A stretch of 19,039 nt of DNA from DATNBT01 sp964579765 (GCA_964579765.1 CAZOIK010000251.1:1-19039), one strand, 5' to 3'. Counted from the stretch's first letter, positions 1 to 5,656 are shown. Notes: generated by a model not told the origin, from the sequence alone. Program-made: numbers and translations.

Positions 1-439
1 GGTTGTTGGTGACGATGTAGCCGTCGGACGAGATGATGACGCCGGAGCCGAGGCTGAGCGAGCGGCGATCGTGGCTGCCGAACAGATCGTCGTTCTCGCC
101 GAAGAAGTAGCGGAAGAACGGATCGGACCCGAACGGCGAGTTCGGCGCCCGCACGACCTGCAGCGACGAGATGTTGGTGACGCCTTTGACGGCCTGGCCG
201 GCGATGTGCGTGAAGTCGGGCCCGGCCGCGGCGAACCCACTCTGCGCGGGCGCGGTCGGCGGCGCCGGCGCGGCCGGCGCCGCGGCCACAGGCGCCGACA
301 GCGCCGCCTTCACTTCGTCGGCATTCGTGTCGGTGGTGAGGTGCAGGCGCGCCGTCAGCAGCAGTCCGCCGACGAAGCCGGCGGTCAGCAGGACAACGGC
401 CGCGGAGAACTTTCTGAACACCGCGTTCGATCGTAGCAT
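1..439 (-). CDS. htrA: HtrA/Do-type serine protease, N-terminal part (cut by window edge)
   Basis: This is the first 146 codons of a trypsin-like periplasmic protease of the HtrA/DegP/DegQ family, which degrades misfolded envelope proteins; the gene runs off the left edge. The protein opens with a short basic stretch (MLRSNAVFRK) and a hydrophobic helix at about residues 11-30, acting as signal anchor or signal peptide. An Ala/Pro-rich linker follows at about 45-65. The start of the protease domain is recognisable by SLGSGVIISSDGYIVTNN at the end, the segment just before the catalytic His in this family. A phenylalanine-rich loop (PFFRYFFGEND) precedes it, also typical. The catalytic His, Asp and Ser and any PDZ domains lie outside the window. 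The ATG at 439 is the obvious start, but a GTG six codons later is possible because a -10-like element overlaps the ATG. It is divergent from efp. The family is clear; the exact paralogue is not. Confidence 0.88.
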   Translation of the reverse strand, partial: MLRSNAVFRKFSAAVVLLTAGFVGGLLLTARLHLTTDTNADEVKAALSAPVAAAPAAPAPPTAPAQSGFAAAGPDFTHIAGQAVKGVTNISSLQVVRAPNSPFGSDPFFRYFFGENDDLFGSHDRRSLSLGSGVIISSDGYIVTNN

Positions 440-474
440 GGTTTGTTCGGAACTTCCCCCTATGTGCTACGATC
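429..474. promoter_or_regulatory. Divergent htrA/efp control region with 10-bp inverted repeat
   Basis: The arms gatcgtagca (429-438) and tgctacgatc (465-474) are perfect inverted copies separated by 26 nt. Each arm, read outward on its own strand, contains TGCTACGAT, which resembles an extended -10 element (TGnTAnnAT). The right arm lies 23 nt before the efp ATG, a sensible promoter position. The left arm overlaps the htrA ATG, so if it were a true -10 the htrA mRNA would start inside the annotated gene. The site may instead be an operator for a dimeric regulator. Function is inferred from sequence only. Confidence 0.4.
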
Positions 475-496
475 AAAAGGATCTACGGACATACAG

Positions 497-1063
497 ATGG
501 CGACATACATTCAGGCGACACGACTGCGCAAGGGCATGCTCATCAAGGTGGGCAACGATCTGTTCCGGCTGCTCGAACTGCACCACCTGACGCCGGGCAA
601 CAAGCGCGCACACATCCAGGTGCGCATGCGGAACATCCGGACGCAGTCGCTGATGGACGAGAAGTTCCGCGCGGAAGAAGACGTCGAGCGCGCCGCCCTC
701 GACGAGCGCGAGATGCAGTATCTCTACAACGACGGCGACCTCTATTACTTCATGGACACGGCCAACTTCGAGCAGATTCACATCAGCGCCGAGGCGCTCG
801 GCGACTCGAAGGACTACCTGATTGCCGACTCGATCATCCGCGTCGAGTTCTACGGGGAAGAGCCGGTGGGCATCGAGCTGCCGCCGACGGTCGATCTGGT
901 CGTGAAGGAGACCGTCCCCGGCATCAAGGGCGCGACCGCGAGCGCGCAGGTCAAGCCGGCGACCCTCGAGACCGGCCTCGTCGTGTCGGTGCCCTCGTTC
1001 GTCAACGAGGGCGACAAGATCCGCGTCAACACCGACACCGGCGAATACCAGTCCCGGGTGTGA
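497..1063 (+). CDS. efp: Translation elongation factor P (EF-P), PGN-loop variant
   Basis: A 188-residue protein, the usual EF-P length, that binds between the ribosomal P and E sites and relieves stalling at polyproline. The KOW-like N-terminal domain spans about residues 1-65 (MATYIQATRLRKGMLIKVGNDLFRL begins it). Two OB-fold domains follow, with the C-terminal signature DTGEYQSRV at the end. Residues 33-37 are PGNKR where E. coli EF-P has PGKGQ, so Asn35 occupies the site of the modified Lys34 and a Lys follows one residue later. Known EF-P modifications use Lys or Arg at or near this tip, so this copy may be unmodified or modified differently. No epmA, epmB, earP or ymfI gene is in the window. 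The ATG at 497 gives the canonical N-terminus; an upstream in-frame ATG at 443 would add unrelated sequence. Its TGA stop is the first three bases of a 19-bp inverted repeat. Confidence 0.96.
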   Translation: MATYIQATRLRKGMLIKVGNDLFRLLELHHLTPGNKRAHIQVRMRNIRTQSLMDEKFRAEEDVERAALDEREMQYLYNDGDLYYFMDTANFEQIHISAEALGDSKDYLIADSIIRVEFYGEEPVGIELPPTVDLVVKETVPGIKGATASAQVKPATLETGLVVSVPSFVNEGDKIRVNTDTGEYQSRV

Positions 1064-1142
1064 TCGGTCAATTTGGCGATTCGGTGATCTCGTGATCGCC
1101 GACAATCACCAACTCAATCACCAAATCACCAGATCACCAAAT
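1061..1142. repeat. Left inverted-repeat end and heptad hairpin between efp and the DUF84 gene
   Basis: The segment starts with TGATCGGTCAATTTGGCGA (1061-1079), whose exact reverse complement lies at 1745-1763. It continues as an imperfect hairpin. The left arm at about 1072-1096 (built from GGTGATC-like units) pairs with a right arm at about 1117-1141 built from ATCACCA heptads, with 20 of 25 positions matching and several mismatches that would be G-U in RNA. The repeat includes the efp stop codon. It could act as an efp terminator or mRNA 3' end, or as the end of an inserted cassette. Confidence 0.75.
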
Positions 1143-1691
1143 GTGCCATTAGTCGTTGTGGTCGCATCGACGAGTCCGGCGAAAGTGGACGCCGTGCGCC
1201 GTGCGATCGAGCGCATCGGCGCCGTCGATCCCGCGTTTCAGAACGCCACCCTCCGGACGCTCGACGTCACGGGCCTCGCTCCGGCCATGCCGATGACCGA
1301 TCGCGAGACGCTCGACGGCGCGCGGACGCGCGCCGCCGCGGCGGCGCGGACGCTGAAGCCGCCGTTTCTGGCGATTGGACTCGAGGGCGGCCTGTCGGCG
1401 GACCCGCTCACGACCCTCACGTCCTGGGCCGCGGTGACCGACGGCGAGCGCTGGGGCTTCGGCGCCGGCGGCCGCATCGTCCTGCCCGAGGCCGTCGCCG
1501 CGCAGGTGCAGGCCGGACGTGAGCTGGGCGACGTCATCGACGAGTTGGCCGGCGCGTCCATCCGCAGCACGCGGGGCGCGTGGGGCTGGCTCACGCGCGA
1601 CCTCGTCGGCCGCCGCCACGCGCTGCTCACCGCCACGCTCGCCGCGCTCGCGCCCTTCTACAACGCGGAGACGTACGGATTGGGAGATTAG
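1143..1691 (+). CDS. DUF84 / YjjX-like inosine-xanthosine triphosphatase
   Basis: A 182-residue protein resembling the DUF84 family (E. coli YjjX), which hydrolyses damaged purine nucleotides such as ITP and XTP and so keeps them out of nucleic acids. The N-terminal nucleotide-binding segment VVVVASTSPAKVDAVRRAI, the central MPMTDRETLDGARTRA, and AIGLEGGL with the expected acidic residue are all present. So is the C-terminal segment RGAWGWLTRDLVGRRHALLTATLAALAPFYNAE, which closely follows the family pattern of a basic strand, a helix and ALxPFxN. The GTG at 1143 is chosen because the conserved strand starts immediately after it; the open frame upstream back to 1092 is repeat sequence. The gene is convergent with dut, also a nucleotide-pool enzyme, and is enclosed by inverted repeats. 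The family call is strong; the exact substrate is inferred. Confidence 0.85.
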   Translation: MPLVVVVASTSPAKVDAVRRAIERIGAVDPAFQNATLRTLDVTGLAPAMPMTDRETLDGARTRAAAAARTLKPPFLAIGLEGGLSADPLTTLTSWAAVTDGERWGFGAGGRIVLPEAVAAQVQAGRELGDVIDELAGASIRSTRGAWGWLTRDLVGRRHALLTATLAALAPFYNAETYGLGD

Positions 1692-1697
1692 GCGAAT

Positions 1698-1763
1698 TGG
1701 TGATTTGGCGATTCGATCACCAAATCGATCACCAAATCACCATGTCGCCAAATTGACCGATCA
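1698..1763. repeat. Heptad hairpin and right inverted-repeat end between DUF84 gene and dut
   Basis: A 20-nt arm at 1698-1717 (tggtgatttggcgattcgat) pairs with a 19-nt arm at 1724-1742 (atcgatcaccaaatcacca) with one bulge and one G/A difference. After it comes TCGCCAAATTGACCGATCA (1745-1763), the exact reverse complement of 1061-1079. The last three bases are the complement of the dut stop codon. Between two convergent genes, the hairpin could serve as a bidirectional terminator, although it has no clear T-run. Confidence 0.75.
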
Positions 1764-2189
1764 GTGTCCTGTCGATCCGAATCCGCCGGCGCCGCGCTCG
1801 GTGTCGCTCAACTCGGCGACCTCGACGACGGCGACTTCGAGGCGGGGGCTGACGACCATCTGCGCGATCTTCATGCCCGGTTCCACGGTGAACGCCGTCT
1901 TGCCGTGATTGATCAGGATGACGCCGACTTCGCCGCGATACCCCTCGTCAACGGTGCCGGGCGTGTTGAGCACGGTGAGGCCGTGCTTCAGCGCGAGGCC
2001 GCTGCGCGGGCGCACCTGCGCTTCGGTGCCGGCCGGCAGCTCGATGGCGATGCCCGTCGGCACGAGCGCCGAGGCGCCCGGCTCGAGCACGATCTGCCTC
2101 ACGGCGAACAGATCGAGACCGGCGTCTCCGGCGCGCGCGTACGACGGCAGCGTCGCCGCGGGACTGAGTTTCTTGACTTTGAGTTGCAT
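1761..2189 (-). CDS. dut: dUTP diphosphatase (dUTPase)
   Basis: A 142-residue trimeric-type dUTPase converting dUTP to dUMP and pyrophosphate, which keeps uracil out of DNA and supplies dUMP for ThyX. All five family motifs are visible in order: ARAGDAGLDLFA (about 19-30), VPTGIAIELP, RPRSGLALKHGL, NTPGTVDEGYRGE with the catalytic Asp, and the C-terminal RGAGGFGSTGH with the Phe that stacks on uracil. The ATG at 2189 gives a normal N-terminus (MQLKVKKLS). It is the last gene of dcd-thyX-dut, 81 nt after thyX. That gap holds a palindromic repeat, so its expression relative to thyX may be tuned by RNA structure. The stop codon lies in an inverted repeat shared with the efp stop. Confidence 0.97.
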   Translation of the reverse strand: MQLKVKKLSPAATLPSYARAGDAGLDLFAVRQIVLEPGASALVPTGIAIELPAGTEAQVRPRSGLALKHGLTVLNTPGTVDEGYRGEVGVILINHGKTAFTVEPGMKIAQMVVSPRLEVAVVEVAELSDTERGAGGFGSTGH

Positions 2190-2200
2190 GGCAGAGTCGC

Positions 2201-2271
2201 TGGTCCTTGGTGCTTAGTGCGTGGTTCTTGGTCCGTCCTTGGTCAGGCACCATGGACCAGGTACCAAGGAC
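2201..2271. repeat. Palindromic TCCTTGGT/ACCAAGGA repeat between thyX and dut
   Basis: The gap consists of variants of TGGTCCTTGGT and its complement. GTCCTTGGT (2235-2243) pairs perfectly with ACCAAGGAC (2263-2271), and TGGTCCTTGGTGC (2201-2213) pairs with 2247-2259 at 12 of 13 positions. The two hairpins are mutually exclusive in part, which could give alternative RNA structures in the thyX-dut mRNA. The right arm ends at the first base of the thyX stop triplet. Role unknown. Confidence 0.6.
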
Positions 2272-3167
2272 TATTCGGAGGCCCACGGCACGGTGAATCC
2301 GAGCTTCGTCAGCTTGTCCTCGACTTCCCGCCGCTCGCGCTTCGAGGCGATGGCGTCGAAGATGGTCTTCGCGCGATCGGCGCGGCCCTCGGCCATCGCC
2401 GAGACAATCTCGACTTCGCTCTTCGACAGGAACATCGAGTCGCGGCGGTAGTCGATGAACGCCTCCCACACGAGCGGCACCCACTTGGCGACGATCTGCT
2501 CGCCGATGACCACCGCATACGCGCGGATCTCTTCCTGCGCGTGATCGTCCATGCGCAGTCGCAGAAAATGCAGCAGATTGTGCAGGTCGATCTTCCAGTA
2601 CGCCTCGGTGTAGGTCGCGAGCGGCAGGTCCTTGCGCGCCTGCTCGCGCGCGACGCCGGCCGCCAGCCGCGCGTCGTACGTGCTGCGCGCGAGATCCTGC
2701 AGCCGCGTCTCGGCCTGCGTCAGCGCCTCGCCCTGATCGACCGGCAGGTAGCCGGCGCTGCCCTGACGGTTGTCCGCGGACTGCAGCCGCCATTTGTCGG
2801 GCGTCGTGCGCTGCGCGGCGTCGATGGCGACCGAATAGCGCGTCGAGTACTCGTTGACGTTCGCCGTGCGATGCCGAATCCACTGCCGCCACGCGTCCAT
2901 CGGCGCGCGGACGTGAAACTTGATCTCGCACATCTCGAGCGGCGTCGTGTGCGCGTGCCGCAGCAGATACCGGACGAGCCCGCGATCTTCGTGCACGCGC
3001 TTGGTGCCCGCGCCGTACGACACGCGCGCGGCCTGCACCACGGATCCGTCGTCGCCCATGTAATCGACGACGCGCACGAAGCCGTCGTCGAGCACCGGGA
3101 ACACCTGGCCGAGCACGGCGTCGAGGGCTTCGACCCGCGGCCGCGTCAGACGCTCGGCGGTCGTCAC
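2271..3167 (-). CDS. thyX: FAD-dependent thymidylate synthase
   Basis: ThyX methylates dUMP to dTMP using methylene-tetrahydrofolate, NADPH and FAD, replacing ThyA. The 298-residue protein carries the diagnostic ThyX motif RHRx7S at residues 98-108 (RHRTANVNEYS, followed by TRY), which binds FAD and dUMP. The nearby RYLLRHAHTTPLEMCEIKF is the conserved helix before it, and HNLLHFLRLRMDDHAQEEIR is the usual second FAD-binding helix. The length is slightly above the common 220-260 residues owing to an extended N-terminus and an insert around 115-145. The start is GTG, in a GTGA overlap with the dcd stop, showing translational coupling. With dcd and dut it completes the dCTP to dUTP to dUMP to dTMP route in one operon. 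Confidence 0.97.
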   Translation of the reverse strand: MTTAERLTRPRVEALDAVLGQVFPVLDDGFVRVVDYMGDDGSVVQAARVSYGAGTKRVHEDRGLVRYLLRHAHTTPLEMCEIKFHVRAPMDAWRQWIRHRTANVNEYSTRYSVAIDAAQRTTPDKWRLQSADNRQGSAGYLPVDQGEALTQAETRLQDLARSTYDARLAAGVAREQARKDLPLATYTEAYWKIDLHNLLHFLRLRMDDHAQEEIRAYAVVIGEQIVAKWVPLVWEAFIDYRRDSMFLSKSEVEIVSAMAEGRADRAKTIFDAIASKRERREVEDKLTKLGFTVPWASE

Positions 3168-3757
3168 CGTTTGTTGCCCTTGACGGCGTCCTGTTCGGCG
3201 GCGAAGCGGCTGGCATACGGGCCCGTCTGGTGCGCGTACTTGCTGCCGGCTTTCGCGGTGTAGGGGACTTCGGCGGGCGACGAGAGCGTCTCGAACGTGA
3301 ACGAGCAGATGCGCATGCCGGCGTAGAGCGACACGGGGAGGATGCCGACGTTGCCCAGCTCGAGCGTCGGGTTGCCAACCCAGCCGGGGTCGAACACGCT
3401 CGCCGTGCCGTGGACGATGATGCCGAGGCGGCCGAGGCTGCTGCGGCCTTCGAGCCGCGCCAGCAGATCCGGCGCGAGCTCGAGCGACTCGATCGTCATC
3501 CCGAGCACGAGCTGCCCCGGATGCAGCGTGAACGACTCCTCCGGGCCGATCTCGACCTCGCGCATGATCTCGTCTACGTCCACGCCCTTGCGCAGGTCGA
3601 TGTAGGCGAAGCGGCTGTGCTCGAAGACGCGAAATTTGGTGCCGAGGCGGAAATCGACGGAACAGCTGCCGAGCTGCGTCGTCAAATCGATCGCCGGGGT
3701 GATGCGGATTTTGCCGGAGTCGATGTGCTTGCGGATGTCGCGGTCGGAGAGGACCAA
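3164..3757 (-). CDS. dcd: dCTP deaminase
   Basis: A 197-residue enzyme deaminating dCTP to dUTP, first gene of the dcd-thyX-dut operon. Visible family features are the N-terminal VLSDRDIRKHIDSGKI, the substrate loop RSSLGRLG (105-112) and the active-site segment HGTASVFDPGWVGNPTLE. In that segment Glu133 corresponds to the catalytic Glu. The C-terminal KYAHQTGPYASR is a lid-like tail. Some bacterial and archaeal members are bifunctional and also hydrolyse dUTP. The sequence alone does not settle this, but a separate dut in the same operon argues for a monofunctional enzyme. The start appears to be TTG at 3757, giving MVLSDRD as in relatives, with a G-rich stretch just upstream. Promoter not clear. 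Confidence 0.95.
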   Translation of the reverse strand: MVLSDRDIRKHIDSGKIRITPAIDLTTQLGSCSVDFRLGTKFRVFEHSRFAYIDLRKGVDVDEIMREVEIGPEESFTLHPGQLVLGMTIESLELAPDLLARLEGRSSLGRLGIIVHGTASVFDPGWVGNPTLELGNVGILPVSLYAGMRICSFTFETLSSPAEVPYTAKAGSKYAHQTGPYASRFAAEQDAVKGNKR

Positions 3758-3828
3758 GAAAACCCCCGGCAGATGTTACAACAACACATGCGCTGGGCGA
3801 TGGAGTTGATCGTGCAAGGCGCTGGGGC

Positions 3829-3860
3829 GAGATCAGATACGGTGCTGGTGAGATCAGATA
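3829..3860. repeat. Direct repeat GAGATCAGATA, 21-nt period, upstream of the 3871 gene
   Basis: GAGATCAGATA occurs at 3829-3839 and 3850-3860, exactly 21 nt apart, inside larger similar units beginning GGYGCTGG. The pair lies between the divergent starts of dcd (3757) and the membrane protein gene (3871), ten nt before the latter's GTG. A spacing of two helical turns suits a pair of regulator half-sites, but it may equally be another of the short tandem repeats of this genome. The rest of the 113-nt gap shows no gene. Confidence 0.55.
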
Positions 3861-3870
3861 GAGTGCTTGC

Positions 3871-4431
3871 GTGCTAGACGTTCAGCCGATTATCCGGTGG
3901 ACCTTTCTGCTGCTCGGCGCGGGGTTTCTGGCGGCCAACGCCCGGCTCGGATTCGAGTACCTGCGGTATGTGCGGCGGCGGCGCGGCGCGGTGCTCACGT
4001 GGCGCGGGCCCAAGCCGCCGCACTACGTGCTGCAGCTCGCGATCGGCGTGTTCCTCGGCGTCATCCTCATGTACAACGTCCTGCGGCTGCACCGGAACAT
4101 CTTCGGCGAGGCGATGATGTTCGTCTACTACGGCTATCTGTTTCCGCTGACCCAGACGATCGAGCGCGGCTTCTACGAGGACGGCATCTGGGCCGACTCG
4201 GCGTTCCTGTCGTACCACGAGATCGGCGGCATCTCGTGGCGGGAGTCGGAGCATGAGGTCGTCCTGATCCTGACGTCGCGCCTGCGCAACATCGCACGGC
4301 GGCTGATCGTCCCCGGAAACCACTACGCGGCCGCGCGGCGGCTGCTGCGCGACAAGATCGCGAAACACGACATCCACTTCACCGGCACGGGCCTCGACCT
4401 CCTCGATCACGACGAGCGGGAGGACGTCTAG
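3871..4431 (+). CDS. Two-helix membrane protein of unknown function (possible DUF5673-like)
   Basis: A 186-residue protein I cannot assign firmly. It has a hydrophobic helix at about residues 8-23, a basic loop (EYLRYVRRRRG), a second helix at about 51-67 (LQLAIGVFLGVILMYNVL), and then a soluble domain of about 115 residues. The C-terminal part contains GIWADSAFLSYHEIGGISWRE, then a strand VVLILTSR, and RRLIVPGNHYAAARRLLRDKI. This alternation of strands with the phrase 'Y-x-E-I-x-x-I-S-W' resembles PH-like membrane-anchored domains such as DUF5673, but that is recollection. The cytoplasmic domain may read or stabilise a membrane partner. The start is GTG, 10 nt after a direct repeat. It is divergent from dcd and followed by a heptad array. 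Coding is supported by the intact frame and typical codon usage. Confidence 0.75.
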   Translation: MLDVQPIIRWTFLLLGAGFLAANARLGFEYLRYVRRRRGAVLTWRGPKPPHYVLQLAIGVFLGVILMYNVLRLHRNIFGEAMMFVYYGYLFPLTQTIERGFYEDGIWADSAFLSYHEIGGISWRESEHEVVLILTSRLRNIARRLIVPGNHYAAARRLLRDKIAKHDIHFTGTGLDLLDHDEREDV

Positions 4432-4491
4432 GACTGGAGACTGGAGACTGGAGACTGGGGACTGGAGACTGGGGACTGGAGACTGGGGACT
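4431..4491. repeat. Heptanucleotide tandem array (GGAGACT/GGGGACT), eight copies
   Basis: Starting at the last base of the preceding stop codon is ggact followed by eight consecutive 7-nt units, each GGAGACT or GGGGACT (order A,A,A,G,A,G,A,G at the variable third position). The array ends abruptly at 4491. The remaining 46 nt before ku hold no gene and no clear promoter. The period is not a multiple of three, so the array is not coding. The G-rich strand is the plus strand. Copy number could vary between strains; role unknown. Confidence 0.95.
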
Positions 4492-4537
4492 ACCAGAAAC
4501 TAAGCCCCCGGCCCCACGGACCCGATAAAGTAAGCCT

Positions 4538-5389
4538 ATGGCCGCACGAGCGACGTGGAAGGGCTACCTGAAGGTCAGCCTGGTGAACATCCCGATCAAG
4601 GTGTTTCCGGCGACCGAGTCGAGCGCGACGATCTCGTTCAACCAGCTGCACGGCGAGTGTCAGACGCGCATCAACCAGAAGAAGTGGTGCCCGCACTGCG
4701 AGCGCGAGGTGCCCAACAGCGAAATCGTCAAGGGCTACGAGTTCGAGAAGGGCCGCTACGTCGTCCTCTCCGAGGAAGACTTCGAGAACGTGAAGACCGA
4801 GTCCACGCGCGTGATCGATCTGGTGCAGTTCGCCGACGACTCGTCCATCGACCCGATGTACGTCGATCGCACGTACTATCTCGCGCCCGACGGCGGCGTC
4901 GCGACGGAGGCGTTCGCCGTGATGCGCGAGGGGATGAAGGGCAAGGTCGGCGTCGGCAAGCTCGCGCTCTACGGCCGCGAATATCTGGTCGCCGTCCGCC
5001 CGCACGACAAGGGCATCGTCATGCACACGCTGCATCACGCGGCGGAGATCCGCGGCATGGACCAGGTGGAAGAGCTCAACTCGGTGCCGACGAAGGTCAA
5101 GCCCGAGGAGATCAAGCTCGCCAAGCAGGTGATCGAGACGTTCGAGGCGCCGCTCAACCTGAAAGAGTACAAGGACGAATATCAGGAAGGCCTGCGCGAG
5201 ATCATCGACGCGAAGATCGCCGGCCGCGAGATCGTCGCGCCGCACGTCGAGGAGCCGCCGAAGGTCGTCAACCTGATGGAAGCGCTGCGCAAGAGCCTCG
5301 ACCGCGTCAGCGACAAGAAGAAGGCGCCCGCCAAGGCCGTCGTCGCGAACGGCAAGGCCGCCGCCGCGCCCAAACGCAAACGCGCGTAA
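4538..5389 (+). CDS. ku: Ku domain protein for non-homologous end joining
   Basis: A 283-residue bacterial Ku homodimer subunit that rings broken DNA ends and recruits the ligase LigD. The beta-barrel core is clear: WKGYLKVSLVNIPIKVFPA (7-25), SFNQLHGECQTRI, the CxxC pair in KKWCPHCEREVP, IVKGYEFEKGRYVVLSEEDF, YYLAPDGG and GKLALYGREYLVAVRP. Further conserved segments are MHTLHHAAEIR and EIKLAKQVIETF. After about residue 215 a short linker (EYKDEYQEGLREIIDAKI) leads to a lysine/alanine-rich tail ending APKRKRA, typical of the extended DNA-binding C-termini of bacterial Ku. The ATG at 4538 is the family start. No ligD is next to it, unlike many genomes; it must be elsewhere if the pathway works. 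A 9-nt tandem array begins three nt after the stop. Confidence 0.97.
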   Translation: MAARATWKGYLKVSLVNIPIKVFPATESSATISFNQLHGECQTRINQKKWCPHCEREVPNSEIVKGYEFEKGRYVVLSEEDFENVKTESTRVIDLVQFADDSSIDPMYVDRTYYLAPDGGVATEAFAVMREGMKGKVGVGKLALYGREYLVAVRPHDKGIVMHTLHHAAEIRGMDQVEELNSVPTKVKPEEIKLAKQVIETFEAPLNLKEYKDEYQEGLREIIDAKIAGREIVAPHVEEPPKVVNLMEALRKSLDRVSDKKKAPAKAVVANGKAAAAPKRKRA

Positions 5390-5391
5390 GC

Positions 5392-5436
5392 GAACCCCTG
5401 GAACCCCTGGAACCTCCGGAACCTCTGGAACCCCGG
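5392..5436. repeat. Nonanucleotide tandem array GAACCYCYG, five copies
   Basis: Five consecutive 9-nt units (gaacccctg, gaacccctg, gaacctccg, gaacctctg, gaaccccgg) begin three nt after the ku stop. The complementary strand reads as GG-TTCC runs. The period is a multiple of three, but the region is out of frame with ku, lies after its stop and has no start signal, so it is noncoding. It separates ku from the promoter region of the small metallothionein-like gene. Confidence 0.9.
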
Positions 5437-5452
5437 CATCCGGAAAAGAGCG

Positions 5453-5474
5453 TATAGTCCTCGCATAAAGGAGG
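5453..5474 (+). promoter_or_regulatory. -10 element and strong ribosome binding site for the metallothionein-like gene
   Basis: TATAGT (5453-5458) matches five of six -10 consensus bases, and AAAGGAGG (5467-5474) is a near-perfect Shine-Dalgarno sequence four bases before the ATG at 5479. No good -35 is seen about 17 nt upstream, where the 9-nt repeat lies, so an activator may be needed. This RBS is among the strongest in the window and argues that the tiny gene is real. Confidence 0.55.
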
Positions 5475-5478
5475 CGGT

Positions 5479-5628
5479 ATGGCCGATACGACCAAGTGCG
5501 CCCACCCCGCGTGCGAGTGTCAGGTCCCGCCGAAAGCGCCGTTCGGCAAGTACTGCAGCGAGTACTGCAAGAAGTCGGGGCAGCAGACGGAGCTGCGCTG
5601 CGGCTGCCACCACGCCGAGTGCCGGTAG
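5479..5628 (+). CDS. Small Cys-rich metallothionein-like protein
   Basis: A 49-residue protein with eight cysteines (7, 12, 14, 26, 30, 41, 43, 48) and three histidines (9, 44, 45). The layout C-x-H-P-x-C-x-C, then YCSEYC, then CGCHHAEC, matches bacterial metallothioneins of the SmtA/BmtA type, which bind Zn, Cd or Cu through Cys and His clusters and include a small zinc-finger-like fold with YCSxxC. Expected function is cytoplasmic zinc or cadmium buffering. SmtA is about 56 residues with nine Cys, so this one is slightly shorter. The strong RBS and a clear -10 support expression. No SmtB/ArsR-type repressor gene is adjacent. It is easily missed by gene callers because of its size. It could instead be a small zinc-ribbon protein, but the Cys spacing favours metallothionein. 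Confidence 0.85.
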   Translation: MADTTKCAHPACECQVPPKAPFGKYCSEYCKKSGQQTELRCGCHHAECR

Positions 5629-5629
5629 G

Positions 5630-5645
5630 GCCGCCTGAACGCGGC
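5630..5645. terminator. Weak hairpin between the convergent metallothionein-like gene and amt
   Basis: In the 28-nt gap, gccgc (5630-5634) and gcggc (5641-5645) can form a 5-bp GC stem with a 6-nt loop, just after the metallothionein-like stop and before the amt stop. There is no T-run on either side, so it is only a candidate for an intrinsic or assisted bidirectional terminator. Confidence 0.25.
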
Positions 5646-5656
5646 ACCCACAGGCG

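Noticed and set aside
4431..4491. Possible CRISPR array
   Set aside because: The repeats are 7 nt with no spacers, and no cas genes are present.
5390..5457. EPLEP-type repeat peptide from the 9-nt array after ku
   Set aside because: Out of frame with ku, after its stop, without a start or RBS; best seen as noncoding tandem repeats.
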